This document shows positions 52,379 to 61,979 of a DNA stretch of 64,000 nucleotides, in pieces. The stretch spans positions 99,282-163,281 of the forward strand of contig NZ_SJSM01000013.1 of NCBI RefSeq assembly GCF_004331685.1, given 5' to 3'. This stretch comes from Pedobacter hiemivivus. GTDB taxonomy: Bacteria; Bacteroidota; Bacteroidia; Sphingobacteriales; Sphingobacteriaceae. The first letter of the stretch is position 1; every line of letters starts with the position of its first letter. The notes beneath the pieces are model-generated. The model did not search any database and was not told the DNA's origin. It worked only from the letters and a program-made list of their open reading frames with translations. Both the position numbers and the translations under genes were made by a program.

Positions 52379-55114
52379 TTATAGGAGTGTGGTTACTTTT
52401 ATATTTTGTAACAGGGGTCTACTCTTTACATCCTTTTTATTGGCTTTAAACAGTATAAAGACATCGTGAAAATCATTACCGTTGACAGCTGTTATAGGAA
52501 TGTTGGTATTCGCGCTTAGGTTTGTTTTACCAAGTAATTGTCCGTTTTTGTCGTTTAATCTGATTTCTATATCATAATCAACATTACCGCCCATATCTTT
52601 TGTGCTGAGTGAGAAAGCGGCAATATCGGTTAAGTCAATTTTTTTCAATCTAATCCAACCGGCATCTTGAGGAAATATCAATTCTTCGGTGCCAGATAGG
52701 TCTTTGCGACCAAACTGAGAAAGATCTTTTATGTCTTTGGCTTCAATCACGTTACTACTTAGATTAACAACCTTTGTTGTACTTAAAGATTTTAGTCCGG
52801 CAGCTCCAATGTCAGCGTAGCTAGCTTTTAATGCAAATACAGGTTTATTGGCATTTATGGTAGCTGGTGGTATAATTTTTCCTTCCATAGGCAGTGAAGG
52901 GGTATTGTTGGCTTTTGCAGCAAGTGACATGATCCATTCTGCAATCTGTGTCACTTCAGCTTCCTTCATTGCAGCGTGTGCTGGCATTGGAATTTCGCCC
53001 CATACACCGCTGCTTCCTTTGATGACTTTACTTGCAAGGTAAGCTGTTGCCTTGTTATTTTTTTGATATTTAGTCGATATTTTGGTGAAGGACGGGCCGA
53101 TTGAAACCTCATTTACTTTATGGCAGGTACTACAATCGGATTTAAGCATTAATGACTTACCCACAAGTGTTTGTGCTGCCTGTTGGTGACCTAATTGTGC
53201 CCCGGCAAGGTCAAGTCCTACTGTATAAGTATTAGAGATGTATACCCTGCTTTTATTGACTGTAGCGCCTTTGTCAGAAACAAGGACCTTATAACTAATG
53301 GGTTTAGAAGGGAAATAAAAGCTTTTATTACCTAAAAGATTAATTTCGACATTGGGATGTTCATTACCGGCAAAAACAGCTATAGTATTACTGGTAGATG
53401 AAGCTCCTGATTTATCTATAATCTTCACACTAATAGGGTATTCACCAATTTTGGTAAATGTATGTGTTAAGATGGGGCCGGTTGTCGTTTTTTTAATTCC
53501 TTTACCTAGATTCCAGATGTAAGTTAAGGCATCTCCGTCAGGATCTTTCACATCTACAGTGGCTTCAAGTTTATAAGGCAATAAACCACTGATCTTTTTG
53601 ATCTCCATATTTTTAATCTGTGGAGGTCTGTTACCCTTTAGGTAATCAATCCTTACAATTCCGGCATCTGGATTTTTAGTAAACCAACCTTTACCGTACT
53701 CCAGGATATATAATTTACCATCAGGCCCAAGCTCCATATCAATTGGTGCAGCCAGTTTTATATTGCTCATAAAGGGTTCCATACTTAGGTAATTTCCCTC
53801 GGGCGACATACTTACTGCTTTTACCCATCCTCTAACCCATTCATAAATCAGTAATTTACCATTATAATAAGCAGGATAGGGGTTTATCCCCGGTTTAGTA
53901 TGGTAAACAGGTCCGGCCATGGCAGTACGACCACCAGAACCAACTTGAGGGAACTCTTTTGATTCGCCATAAGGATACCAGATGTATGCAGGCTGTGCAG
54001 AAGGGAGTTGACTTAGGCCCGTATTGTTTGGCGAGTTGTTAATCGGTTCTGAAGGATTGAAAGGCTCAGCACTTTTACCATTGGTATAATCATAAGCTCT
54101 GTATGGATAGTTGTCGCCTATAAATAGAGGCCAGCCAAAAAAGCCTGCTTTACGTGCCTGATTGATTTCGTCATAACCTCGTGGGCCTCTCTGCTCATTG
54201 TCGCCAGAAGCATCTGGTCCAACCTCGCCCCAGTATAAGAAACCTGTTTGCTGATCTACTGATATGCGATAAGGGTTTCTGTTACCCATTACATAGATCT
54301 CAGGTTTACTTTTAGGGTCGCCCTTTGGAAATAAATTACCGTCAGGAATACTATAGGTGCCATCAGATTTTACTTTTATTCTCAATATTTTACCTCTTAA
54401 ATCATTGGTATTACCTGCTGATCTTCTGGCATCGTATTGATGAAGCCCAGGACGGTTATCTAAAGGTGCATAACCCTTGTTTACAAATTCCTGTTTTGGA
54501 ACGTCAAAAGGGGTAGAGTTGTCGCCCGTAGATACATATAACAGACCATCAGGACCAAAGGCTATCGATCCTCCAGTATGACAACAGATTTCTCTCTGAG
54601 CATAAAATTCCAGAATCACCTTTTCAGAAGATGGGTTGATCTTATCGTTAACCAATTTAAAGCGCGACAATCTGTTTACAGAAGTTTTTATAGGACTATA
54701 AAAAGCAAATACATATTGGTTTGTAGCAAAGTTTGGATCAACGGCTATACCTAATAATCCCTCTTCAGCATTTACATTTGGTGTATTTGTCTTGAAATAA
54801 ACATCTAGTTTAAGTGCTTCTTTTAATGTTTTAGATTGGTTTTTATAAATCTTGATCTCGCCTCTGCGTTGTGCAACCAGAATATCAAGATTTGGTAGGA
54901 TAGCCATTTCAGTTGGTTCGGTAAACTGGCCATGCATTAGGTTAACCTTTACAAACCTGCTTTGATCGGGTGTATCGATCACTAATTTTTCAAATTTGTC
55001 GCTGCTTGTTGCAAGGTGGTTCTTCTTGCCTTTTTCTGGAGTATCGCTTTGTCCGAAAAGGAACAACAACAAAGCGGTGATACCGGAAAGTGTTAATGTA
55101 AGTAGTGTTTTCAT
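52379..55114 (-). CDS. Secreted PQQ-type sugar dehydrogenase with PKD and cytochrome c domains
   Basis: This 911-residue protein has an N-terminal signal or anchor (about 1-22), a glucose/sorbosone dehydrogenase-type beta-propeller (about 55-490: LLGIAVDPNFATNQYVFAFYS, GSIAFGPDGLLYVSTGDN, YDEINQARKAGFFGWP), a PKD-like domain (about 495-590), a class I cytochrome c with CSTCH at about 663 and MPAHAAM supplying the probable sixth ligand Met, and a C-terminal carbohydrate-binding-like domain (about 775-911). It should oxidise a sugar or sugar derivative outside the cell and pass electrons to the cytochrome. Whether PQQ is the cofactor is uncertain. Confidence 0.9.
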   Translation of the reverse strand: MKTLLTLTLSGITALLLFLFGQSDTPEKGKKNHLATSSDKFEKLVIDTPDQSRFVKVNLMHGQFTEPTEMAILPNLDILVAQRRGEIKIYKNQSKTLKEALKLDVYFKTNTPNVNAEEGLLGIAVDPNFATNQYVFAFYSPIKTSVNRLSRFKLVNDKINPSSEKVILEFYAQREICCHTGGSIAFGPDGLLYVSTGDNSTPFDVPKQEFVNKGYAPLDNRPGLHQYDARRSAGNTNDLRGKILRIKVKSDGTYSIPDGNLFPKGDPKSKPEIYVMGNRNPYRISVDQQTGFLYWGEVGPDASGDNEQRGPRGYDEINQARKAGFFGWPLFIGDNYPYRAYDYTNGKSAEPFNPSEPINNSPNNTGLSQLPSAQPAYIWYPYGESKEFPQVGSGGRTAMAGPVYHTKPGINPYPAYYNGKLLIYEWVRGWVKAVSMSPEGNYLSMEPFMSNIKLAAPIDMELGPDGKLYILEYGKGWFTKNPDAGIVRIDYLKGNRPPQIKNMEIKKISGLLPYKLEATVDVKDPDGDALTYIWNLGKGIKKTTTGPILTHTFTKIGEYPISVKIIDKSGASSTSNTIAVFAGNEHPNVEINLLGNKSFYFPSKPISYKVLVSDKGATVNKSRVYISNTYTVGLDLAGAQLGHQQAAQTLVGKSLMLKSDCSTCHKVNEVSIGPSFTKISTKYQKNNKATAYLASKVIKGSSGVWGEIPMPAHAAMKEAEVTQIAEWIMSLAAKANNTPSLPMEGKIIPPATINANKPVFALKASYADIGAAGLKSLSTTKVVNLSSNVIEAKDIKDLSQFGRKDLSGTEELIFPQDAGWIRLKKIDLTDIAAFSLSTKDMGGNVDYDIEIRLNDKNGQLLGKTNLSANTNIPITAVNGNDFHDVFILFKANKKDVKSRPLLQNIKVTTLL

Positions 55115-55164
55115 TTAATAATTTGTTCGTGTATTTGGTACACTAAAGGTATTATTAAATAATT

Positions 55165-55248
55165 AAAATAAGCCATTCTCTTCAAGAGCTGCATTACTTC
55201 GCTGAAAAAGCGAAGAACGCTGAGGCTCTTTCTGAGAAGGAATATTTT
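55165..55248 (+). repeat. 84-bp palindromic MITE-like repeat, copy 2
   Basis: This copy matches copy 1 over nearly its whole length (single change GGCATATTTT to GGAATATTTT at the right end). It lies between the start of the sugar dehydrogenase gene and the end of the HD gene. Similarity also continues to CATGATGCAGA at 55257-55266. Confidence 0.85.
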
Positions 55249-55304
55249 GTTTCAAACATGATGCAGAGTGTAATAATTGCTGGGTTGCAATGTGAAAAAA
55301 CAGT

Positions 55305-56159
55305 TTATACCGATAGCGCTTTCAATCTGCGGGGTTTTATCTTTAAGGCAGAGCCTTTCTTTAGAAAGTTTGTATAGCCTTTATGGAGTTTTATGGATTT
55401 TATAGCCTCATAACCAGCATTGGTGCTTCTAATTTTATTAAGAAGAAAGGTGTCATCTTTAAGTAGATCACTTTCTTTTATAAAGCCGCTCTTGAGGAAT
55501 CTACGTATGATTGATGCTAATTCCTGATTGGCATATACGTACAATGGTAAATTGAAGAGATCATCATTCAATCGTTTAAAAGTATCATTGATCCAATCTG
55601 CCTTCCCTTCATCAGTAACTACAATTTGTCCATTTTGTAGTTTAATATGTTGTAAAAATTGCCTTGCACTATATCTTGTAATCAAACCACCATGTAAAGC
55701 ATCACGTAAGGTATAATCCAATCGATCTGCACAAAGGTGGGGCAGAGGCTGTTCAAGTATAGGAAAAACACCATTCAAGATCTGATCAATATGATAACCA
55801 TATTTCAATAAAATGGTCGGTAATTCTGAATTTAGTAATACCTCAGCATAAATCTGCTCATGATAATTTTCTTCCCCATTTTCAAATACATAGTCGCCTA
55901 CATGAGAAAATGCCGTATGAGAAACATCATGGAGTAAACCTGCAATTTGTTCCAGTTCAGAACCACCAAGGATTTTAATCAATAACATTACACCAATAGA
56001 ATGTTCCAAACGTGAATGACTTAAATCGGGGTTCACTAAAAATATGGCTCCACTTTGATGTACACCACCAAGGCGTTTTAAGGTTCCTGTATTTAGTAAA
56101 TCACCAAAAATGGCGGGCAATTCTACATTTCCATAAAGTATGTCATTCAACTGTATCAT
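55305..56159 (-). CDS. HD-domain phosphohydrolase
   Basis: This 284-residue protein has the HD metal site: H53 (RLEHSIGV), H77-D78 (GLLHDVSHTAFSH) and the later Asp in CADRLDYTLRD. Bacterial members of this layout include dNTP triphosphohydrolase-like and signalling-nucleotide hydrolases; the motif does not decide between them. It has no export signal and stands alone on the minus strand between two copies of the 84-bp repeat. Confidence 0.88.
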   Translation of the reverse strand: MIQLNDILYGNVELPAIFGDLLNTGTLKRLGGVHQSGAIFLVNPDLSHSRLEHSIGVMLLIKILGGSELEQIAGLLHDVSHTAFSHVGDYVFENGEENYHEQIYAEVLLNSELPTILLKYGYHIDQILNGVFPILEQPLPHLCADRLDYTLRDALHGGLITRYSARQFLQHIKLQNGQIVVTDEGKADWINDTFKRLNDDLFNLPLYVYANQELASIIRRFLKSGFIKESDLLKDDTFLLNKIRSTNAGYEAIKSIKLHKGYTNFLKKGSALKIKPRRLKALSV

Positions 56160-56349
56160 ATATAAGGCTTAAATGTCTGTGGTTTTCTATTGTAAATCGA
56201 CAGCACAATATTACTAATATTTTTAGTTTTAATAAAAATATTAATGCAATTATATTTAGTAAACTATGTATTCTTGTTTAGCTCCTCTGCATGCATCAAG
56301 TATAGAAGGGAATAAAATATTTACTACCTTCAACAAAACTTATTTCATC

Positions 56350-56928
56350 ATGAAACTAAAATCAATATTACTCACCATTACTACCGTTTTAACCATTCAG
56401 TCTGCCATTGCACAAACTACTACGTCAGCCGCAGCCACACCTGCACCAGCCACAGAGGTATTGGCCGCTGCGGTTAAAAAAGCAGCAAAAGAAAAGAAAC
56501 AAGTACTTGCAATTTTCCATGCCTCATGGTGTGGTTGGTGCCATAAAATGATCGCTAGTCTAAATGACCCGGCTATTAAACCTTACTTCGATAAAAACTA
56601 TGTAATCGCAGATTTTGTAGTTAAAGAATCAAAGGGGAAAGAGAACCTTGAAAACCCAGGAGGTAATGATCTGCTAGCGAAATATTACAATGCTGATCAA
56701 GGCTTACCAACATGGTTATTTTTCGATGCAAAGCAAAACCTTGTTGCTGATTCACAAATCAGACCTGAAGGAGCGCCTTTCTCAACAAAAGGTGAAAATG
56801 TTGGCTGTCCTGCAAAACCTGAAGAAGTTCAACACTTCATCAAAGCTTTAAAGAAGACCTCTAAACTTGATGAAAAACAACTTTCAGAAATCGCGGCGGT
56901 TTTCAGCAAGAACGAAATCAAAAGGTAA
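56350..56928 (+). CDS. Periplasmic thioredoxin-fold protein (C-G-W-C)
   Basis: This 192-residue protein starts at the Met of MKLKSILLTITTVLTIQSAIAQ, a clear signal peptide; an in-frame upstream ATG at 56266 gives an unlikely N-terminus. The active site is C-G-W-C in FHASWCGWCHKM (about 59-62), with a Lys-rich helix and a cis-Pro region QGLPTWLFFD. It resembles DUF255/thioredoxin-7 proteins. It could reduce or isomerise periplasmic disulfides, possibly together with the DsbD system at 20841. Confidence 0.9.
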   Translation: MKLKSILLTITTVLTIQSAIAQTTTSAAATPAPATEVLAAAVKKAAKEKKQVLAIFHASWCGWCHKMIASLNDPAIKPYFDKNYVIADFVVKESKGKENLENPGGNDLLAKYYNADQGLPTWLFFDAKQNLVADSQIRPEGAPFSTKGENVGCPAKPEEVQHFIKALKKTSKLDEKQLSEIAAVFSKNEIKR

Positions 56929-56981
56929 TACCCTGCATTGAACAAGCGACTGCAAGCAAACTAGCTATCTTGTTTTTCCAT

Positions 56982-57064
56982 AAAATTTGCCTTCTCAGAA
57001 AGAGCCTCAACGTTTTTCGCTTTTTCAGCGAATAATGCAGCTCTTGAAGAGAATGGCTAATTTT
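56982..57064 (-). repeat. 84-bp palindromic MITE-like repeat, copy 3 (inverted)
   Basis: The reverse complement matches copies 1 and 2 with scattered changes (for example ATTCGCTGAAAAAGCGAAAAA in the hairpin tip, still able to form a 6-bp stem). It is in the opposite orientation and lies directly upstream of the MFS gene, whose apparent frame runs through it. Confidence 0.85.
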
Positions 57065-57085
57065 AATTGTTACTTTTGTTGCGCA

Positions 57086-58267
57086 ATGCAACATCCTTCT
57101 ACTTCTATATACTCCTTACAATTTGGCCTTGTTTGTTTAAGTTCCTTTCTCTTCTCCGCCAGTTTTAACATGCTTATCCCTGAACTGCCAGCTTATTTAA
57201 CAGCTATGGGGGGCGCAGAATATAAAGGTTTAATTATCGCTCTTTTCACACTTACCGCTGGACTTTCGAGACCATTTAGCGGAAAACTAACAGATACTAT
57301 TGGTAGAATACCAGTTATGGCTGTGGGATCGCTGGTATGTTTTGTGTGTGGCTTCCTTTATCCAATGCTGACTACAATATCAGGTTTCCTTCTTCTCAGA
57401 TTAATTCACGGCTTTTCTACAGGCTTTAAACCTACGGCCACAGCAGCTTATGTTGCTGATTTAGTTCCTGCTGGAAAATGGGGGGAAGCAATGGGTATTC
57501 ATGGGATTTGTTTTAGCACCGGATTAGCGATTGGACCTGCTATAGGCAGCACCATAACTGATCACTACAGCATCAATATCCTTTTCTATTGCTCTTCCTT
57601 ATTCGCTTTATTGTCCATTGTTATTTTGGCTAATATGAAAGAAACGCTTCCTGGGAAGGCGAAATTTAAGTTGAAGCATCTAAAAATCGACAAGAAGGAC
57701 ATCATTGAATGGCGAGTGATCCCTGCTGTGGTCATTATATTTATGAGCTATATCAGTTATGGAGCGATTCTAACCGTAATATCAGATTGGAGTGCACACC
57801 TTGGTACAAGCAATAAAGGCTTGTTTTTTATGGTTTTCACGCTTACCTCATTACTCATCCGTTTTGTTGCCGGTAAAGCATCAGATAACTATGGCAGAAC
57901 ACATATATTAAAAATATCACTTGCACTTTTGGCAGCATCATTATTGTGGATTGCCTTGTCCAGTTCTTCGCTTAGTTTAATGCTGGCATCTGCGTTATAT
58001 GGTATAGCAACAGGAATGTTGTCACCAACTGTTTCTGCATGGACAGCCGATCTGAGTAATCCAACTCAAAGGGGCAAGGCTATGGCAACCATGTATATTG
58101 CATTAGAAGCCGGAATAGGCTTGGGCGCATTACTTGCGGGCTGGTTGTTTATCGATGACCTACGTATGATCCCTGTCACCTTTTATTGTTGTACTGGAAT
58201 TACAGTACTTGCGCTTATTTACCTTCAGTTCATATACAAACCAAAAACGGAGGCGGTTAATGGTTAA
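57086..58267 (+). CDS. Major facilitator superfamily transporter
   Basis: This 393-residue transporter has about 12 membrane helices, a loop-2-3 motif GKLTDTIGRIPVM, and the second-half equivalent GKASDNYGRTHIL. The start is placed at ATG 57086 (MQHPSTSIYS). The frame is open further upstream to a TTG at 56987, but that part is encoded by the 84-bp repeat and would be spurious. Drug or sugar efflux is possible; the substrate is unknown. It is a single-gene unit. Confidence 0.9.
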   Translation: MQHPSTSIYSLQFGLVCLSSFLFSASFNMLIPELPAYLTAMGGAEYKGLIIALFTLTAGLSRPFSGKLTDTIGRIPVMAVGSLVCFVCGFLYPMLTTISGFLLLRLIHGFSTGFKPTATAAYVADLVPAGKWGEAMGIHGICFSTGLAIGPAIGSTITDHYSINILFYCSSLFALLSIVILANMKETLPGKAKFKLKHLKIDKKDIIEWRVIPAVVIIFMSYISYGAILTVISDWSAHLGTSNKGLFFMVFTLTSLLIRFVAGKASDNYGRTHILKISLALLAASLLWIALSSSSLSLMLASALYGIATGMLSPTVSAWTADLSNPTQRGKAMATMYIALEAGIGLGALLAGWLFIDDLRMIPVTFYCCTGITVLALIYLQFIYKPKTEAVNG

Positions 58268-58402
58268 AATCTTAAGTTAGTGTAAATTGTACAATAATAT
58301 TTATTAACATTTTTTATCTAAAAAAGCGCCTTAATTATATATTAAACTCATATTATTAGACTGATGGTTTAAAAGAGTAATAAAATCATTATTTCAAAAA
58401 TC

Positions 58403-58432
58403 TTTTGGAATTGGATGATTTTACTACATTTA
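58403..58432 (+). promoter_or_regulatory. Bacteroidota-type promoter for the DUF1080 operon
   Basis: TTTTG at 58403-58407, a 17-base spacer and TACATTTA at 58425-58432 follow the -33/-7 pattern, with the last base of the -7 box not matching. The start codon is 23 bases downstream. Confidence 0.4.
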
Positions 58433-58454
58433 TTTAATAAACCAAACACACAAT

Positions 58455-59888
58455 ATGAAATTAAATTATTTAAAGTTCGGAACAACTGCATTTATGTGGC
58501 TGTTTGGAACAGCACTGGTGTCGGCCCAACAACTGACTGACCAGTCGGGCATTAGCCTCAACGATCTCTCCTCATTTAAAGCGCCAGGCAAAAGCTGGTC
58601 GCTAGCAAATGGTGTTACCGCCAGCTTAAAAACCGACAATGAATTAACCGCAGTAAAAGGCGAGGGAATCCTTGTAAACTACCCGGGCAAGAAAAATCAG
58701 GGTGCAGATCTGTTTACCAATGCGTTACATGGCAATATGATTCTAGAATTAGATTATCTGATGGCCAAAGGTTCTAATTCAGGTATCTACCTGCAAGGAA
58801 ATTATGAAATTCAACTGTTGGATTCATGGGGGAATACCAAGCCGCTTTCATCAGACAATGGTGGGATTTACGAACGTTGGGACGACTTAAGACCAGAAGG
58901 TCAAAAAGGTTTCAATGGTTATGCTCCACGCCAAAATGCAAGTAAAGCACCTGGCTTATGGCAACATTTAAAAATAGCATTTCAAGCGCCGAAATTTGAT
59001 GCTACAGGAAACAAGATAGCCAACGCAAGGATGCTTACCGTAGAATTGAATGGTGTGCTTATTCACGACAATGTAGAACTATTGGGACCAACCAGAGGTG
59101 CTGGCAAAGAAAAAGCTATGGGACCTTTACGTTTGCAAGGCGACCATGGTGCAGTAGCATTCAAAAATATTAAAATATCAAAGCTACCTGCCGATCAGCT
59201 CAATGGAGGTCAGAAGGGTAAGGATAGTGCAGATCCAATCTATATTGATGCACCAACCAATACCATGATCCGCAGTTTTGTTGATTTTGCGCCTAACCAA
59301 CGCTCCGTACATGCTATTTCTGTGGGAAGTCCAAAACAAGTGCATTATAGCTATGATCTTGATAACGGCTTATTGTTGCATGCCTGGCATGGAGAATTTG
59401 TTGATGCGACACCAATGTGGCATGATCGGGGTAATGGAACCTCTAAAGCACGCGGAGCTGTAACTACATTCACAAATAAATTGACACCAGCTGTGGCACA
59501 ATTAAGCAGTCCACAAGCCGCATGGCCTCTTGATAGCACCGGAACTGGTTTTCGTACAAAGGGTTATGTGATGGACAATGAAGAGCGACCAGAGTTTAAA
59601 TATAACATATATGGTGCTCAGGTTACAGATGCAATTAAGGCATTAGATAGTGGTAAAGGATTAAGCAGAACGCTGACTATAGATAAACCGGTATCAGGTT
59701 TATATGTTTTATTGGCCAATGCTAGCGCTATTGAAGAATTGGTTCAGGGACTTTATTTGGTTGATGGAAAAGCTTTTTATCTGGAACTTGATGAGACGGT
59801 AAGTAAACCAATAATCAGGGATGTTGACGGCAAAAAGGAGATGATCATTCTGCTGGGTAACAAGTTAAAATATTCTATTTCATTCTAA
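58455..59888 (+). CDS. DUF1080 (3-keto-glycoside-acting) protein with C-terminal extension
   Basis: This 477-residue secreted protein has a signal peptide (cut near ALVSAQ, residue 25) and a concanavalin-like DUF1080 domain (about 35-245: LELDYLMAKGSNSGIYLQGNYEIQLLDSWG, NGGIYERWDDLRPEGQKGFN, MGPLRLQGDHGAVAFKNIKI). PF06439 members act on 3-keto glycosides as hydrolases or lyases. A C-terminal region (about 255-477: FAPNQRSVHAISVG, DLDNGLLLHAWHGEFVDATPMWHDRG) resembles parts of sorbosone-dehydrogenase-linked proteins. The next gene, 17 bases on, encodes such a dehydrogenase with a cytochrome c. Confidence 0.88.
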   Translation: MKLNYLKFGTTAFMWLFGTALVSAQQLTDQSGISLNDLSSFKAPGKSWSLANGVTASLKTDNELTAVKGEGILVNYPGKKNQGADLFTNALHGNMILELDYLMAKGSNSGIYLQGNYEIQLLDSWGNTKPLSSDNGGIYERWDDLRPEGQKGFNGYAPRQNASKAPGLWQHLKIAFQAPKFDATGNKIANARMLTVELNGVLIHDNVELLGPTRGAGKEKAMGPLRLQGDHGAVAFKNIKISKLPADQLNGGQKGKDSADPIYIDAPTNTMIRSFVDFAPNQRSVHAISVGSPKQVHYSYDLDNGLLLHAWHGEFVDATPMWHDRGNGTSKARGAVTTFTNKLTPAVAQLSSPQAAWPLDSTGTGFRTKGYVMDNEERPEFKYNIYGAQVTDAIKALDSGKGLSRTLTIDKPVSGLYVLLANASAIEELVQGLYLVDGKAFYLELDETVSKPIIRDVDGKKEMIILLGNKLKYSISF

Positions 59889-59905
59889 TCCGACCTACAC
59901 CAAAT

Positions 59906-61864
59906 ATGAAACATACTTTTAAAATGCTGGCAATGCTAGCTTTGAGCTTTAGTTTTACAACTGTATGGGCTCAGGAAACACCAAAAGAAGAAGATTTTTT
60001 TAAGATCATGAAGGTTAGGATACCAGAAGGCCCGGTACTTGAAGTAGGCGGATTGGTTACTTTACCTAATGGCGACCTTGGCATATCAACCCGTCGTGGT
60101 GATGTGTATGTCGTGGAAAACCCAACAAGCAATAGACCATATTTTCGCAAGTTTGCTACCGGTTTGCACGAAATATTAGGCTTAGCCTATAAAGATGGTG
60201 CTTTTTATGTAGCTCAAAGAGGTGAACTGACAAAGCTTATCGATAAAAATATGGATGGCAAGGCCGATGTTTATGAGACCATTTATGCATGGCCATTAAG
60301 TGGACATTATCACGAATACAGCTTTGGTCCTAAAATAGCACCTGATGGCTCTTTCTTTGTGACTGCCAATGTTGCTTTTGGTAACCAGGAATGGTGGCGT
60401 GCAGAAAGCAGGGTACCTATGCGTGGCTGGTCGATGAACATCACTGAAGATGGAAAGATGAAACCATGGGCGGCAGGAATGCGTTCTCCTGCAGGATTAA
60501 ACGTAATTGACGGTCAGCTGTACTATACCGAAAATCAAGGTGATTGGGTAGGTTCAGGCGGTGTGTGGAAAGTAAATCAAGGTGATTTTATGGGACACCC
60601 GGCCAGTTTAACATGGACAAAAAGAAGTGATTCACCCGTTAAGCTAAGTTCCGAACTTTTCTACTCCAAAATAGATGAAAGAAGAGTAAAGGACAGCAAT
60701 GGAAATTACATCAAACCAGAGAACAGAGTAAACGAGAACTTTAAAACGCTGTTCGATATGAAGAAAGAATTCCCAGAACTCCGTATGCCAGCTGTATGGC
60801 TGCCTTATGGCATTTTAGGGGTATCTACTTCAGAGCCCGTAAAGATCCCTCAAGGTACTTTCGGTCCATTTGAAGGTCAACTTTTAGTTGGCGACCAAGG
60901 AATGAGTATTATTTCAAGGGTATTTATGGAAAAGGTGAATGGTGAGGAGCAAGGTGCTGCCTTTTTGTTTAGAAGCGGTTTCCGTTCTGGCGTATTGAGA
61001 ATGGCTTGGGCACAAGATGGATCTTTGTTTGTTGGTGAAACAAATCGTGGATGGGGTTCTGCCGGTGATGCTAACGAGGGCCTTGAACGTTTGGTTTACA
61101 ACAATAAAGTCCCTTTCGAAATGAAAGCGGTAAGGGCAATGCCTGATGGTTTTGAAATTGAATTTACCAGTCCTGTAGATTTAAAATCTGCTCAGGATAT
61201 TGCTTCATACAATGTAGAAAGCTTTATTTACAAATATCAACCAGTATATGGCTCACCACCGGTAAACACTGAATCTTTAAAAGTAAAAGGTGTTAAAGTA
61301 TCTGCAGACGGTTTAAAAGCTAGAATAGTAGTCGACAACTTGCGTCAGTACTATATCCACACGATAAAGGTTAATGGCGTCCGTGAAAAACAGAACTTCT
61401 ATTCGATTGTACATCCGGTAGCTTATTACACTTTAAATAATATCCCGGCAGGAGATAAGCTTGCAGCGAATGAGCTGAGTACTAGAAATTCGGCAAATGA
61501 TCCTGTGGCAAATGTTACGCCGGCAGCAGTTAAAAAAGGTGGACCAATAGTTAAGGAAAAGGCTGTTCCTGTAAAAAAGGTAACTGAAACAAAAGCACCC
61601 GCTAAAGCGCCAACCTATGCAGAAGTAAAGGGCTTATTGGCGAATAATACTTGTCTGGCTTGTCATAACCCTACAAAAAAGCAAATCGGACCAGCATTTA
61701 TAGATATAGCCAAACGTAAATATTCTGATGAAAAGATCCTGCAACTGATTCACAATCCTAAGCCGGAAAACTGGCCTGGCTATGCGACAGAAATGCCGCC
61801 AATGCCACAGGTTTCTAAAGCCGATGGACTAAAAATTGCAGCCTATATCAATTCATTGAAGTAA
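59906..61864 (+). CDS. Secreted dehydrogenase-like beta-propeller with cytochrome c domain
   Basis: This 652-residue protein has a signal peptide (cut near TTVWAQ, residue 22), a propeller domain (about 45-460: VGGLVTLPNGDLGISTRRGDVYV, EILGLAYKDGAFYVAQRGELTKL, SPAGLNVIDGQLYYTENQGDWVG), a linker rich in Lys/Ala/Pro and a C-terminal class I cytochrome c with C583-L-A-C586-H (TCLACHNPTKKQIGPAF) and MPPMPQ providing the axial Met. It likely oxidises a glycoside outside the cytoplasm, upstream of the DUF1080 step. No metal or PQQ motif is conclusive. Confidence 0.88.
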   Translation: MKHTFKMLAMLALSFSFTTVWAQETPKEEDFFKIMKVRIPEGPVLEVGGLVTLPNGDLGISTRRGDVYVVENPTSNRPYFRKFATGLHEILGLAYKDGAFYVAQRGELTKLIDKNMDGKADVYETIYAWPLSGHYHEYSFGPKIAPDGSFFVTANVAFGNQEWWRAESRVPMRGWSMNITEDGKMKPWAAGMRSPAGLNVIDGQLYYTENQGDWVGSGGVWKVNQGDFMGHPASLTWTKRSDSPVKLSSELFYSKIDERRVKDSNGNYIKPENRVNENFKTLFDMKKEFPELRMPAVWLPYGILGVSTSEPVKIPQGTFGPFEGQLLVGDQGMSIISRVFMEKVNGEEQGAAFLFRSGFRSGVLRMAWAQDGSLFVGETNRGWGSAGDANEGLERLVYNNKVPFEMKAVRAMPDGFEIEFTSPVDLKSAQDIASYNVESFIYKYQPVYGSPPVNTESLKVKGVKVSADGLKARIVVDNLRQYYIHTIKVNGVREKQNFYSIVHPVAYYTLNNIPAGDKLAANELSTRNSANDPVANVTPAAVKKGGPIVKEKAVPVKKVTETKAPAKAPTYAEVKGLLANNTCLACHNPTKKQIGPAFIDIAKRKYSDEKILQLIHNPKPENWPGYATEMPPMPQVSKADGLKIAAYINSLK

Positions 61865-61979
61865 GGACATTAAGCGGGTTTGGCATATTTATTTACGTAA
61901 TTGGCTTAACACTCCAAAACAAAATTAAACCTCAATTATTTTTTTACATTAGTAACCTTATACACCAATATAAATAAAT

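Noticed and set aside
56987..57085. N-terminal extension of the MFS gene
   Set aside because: Encoded by the 84-bp repeat; the ATG at 57086 is followed directly by a typical first membrane helix.
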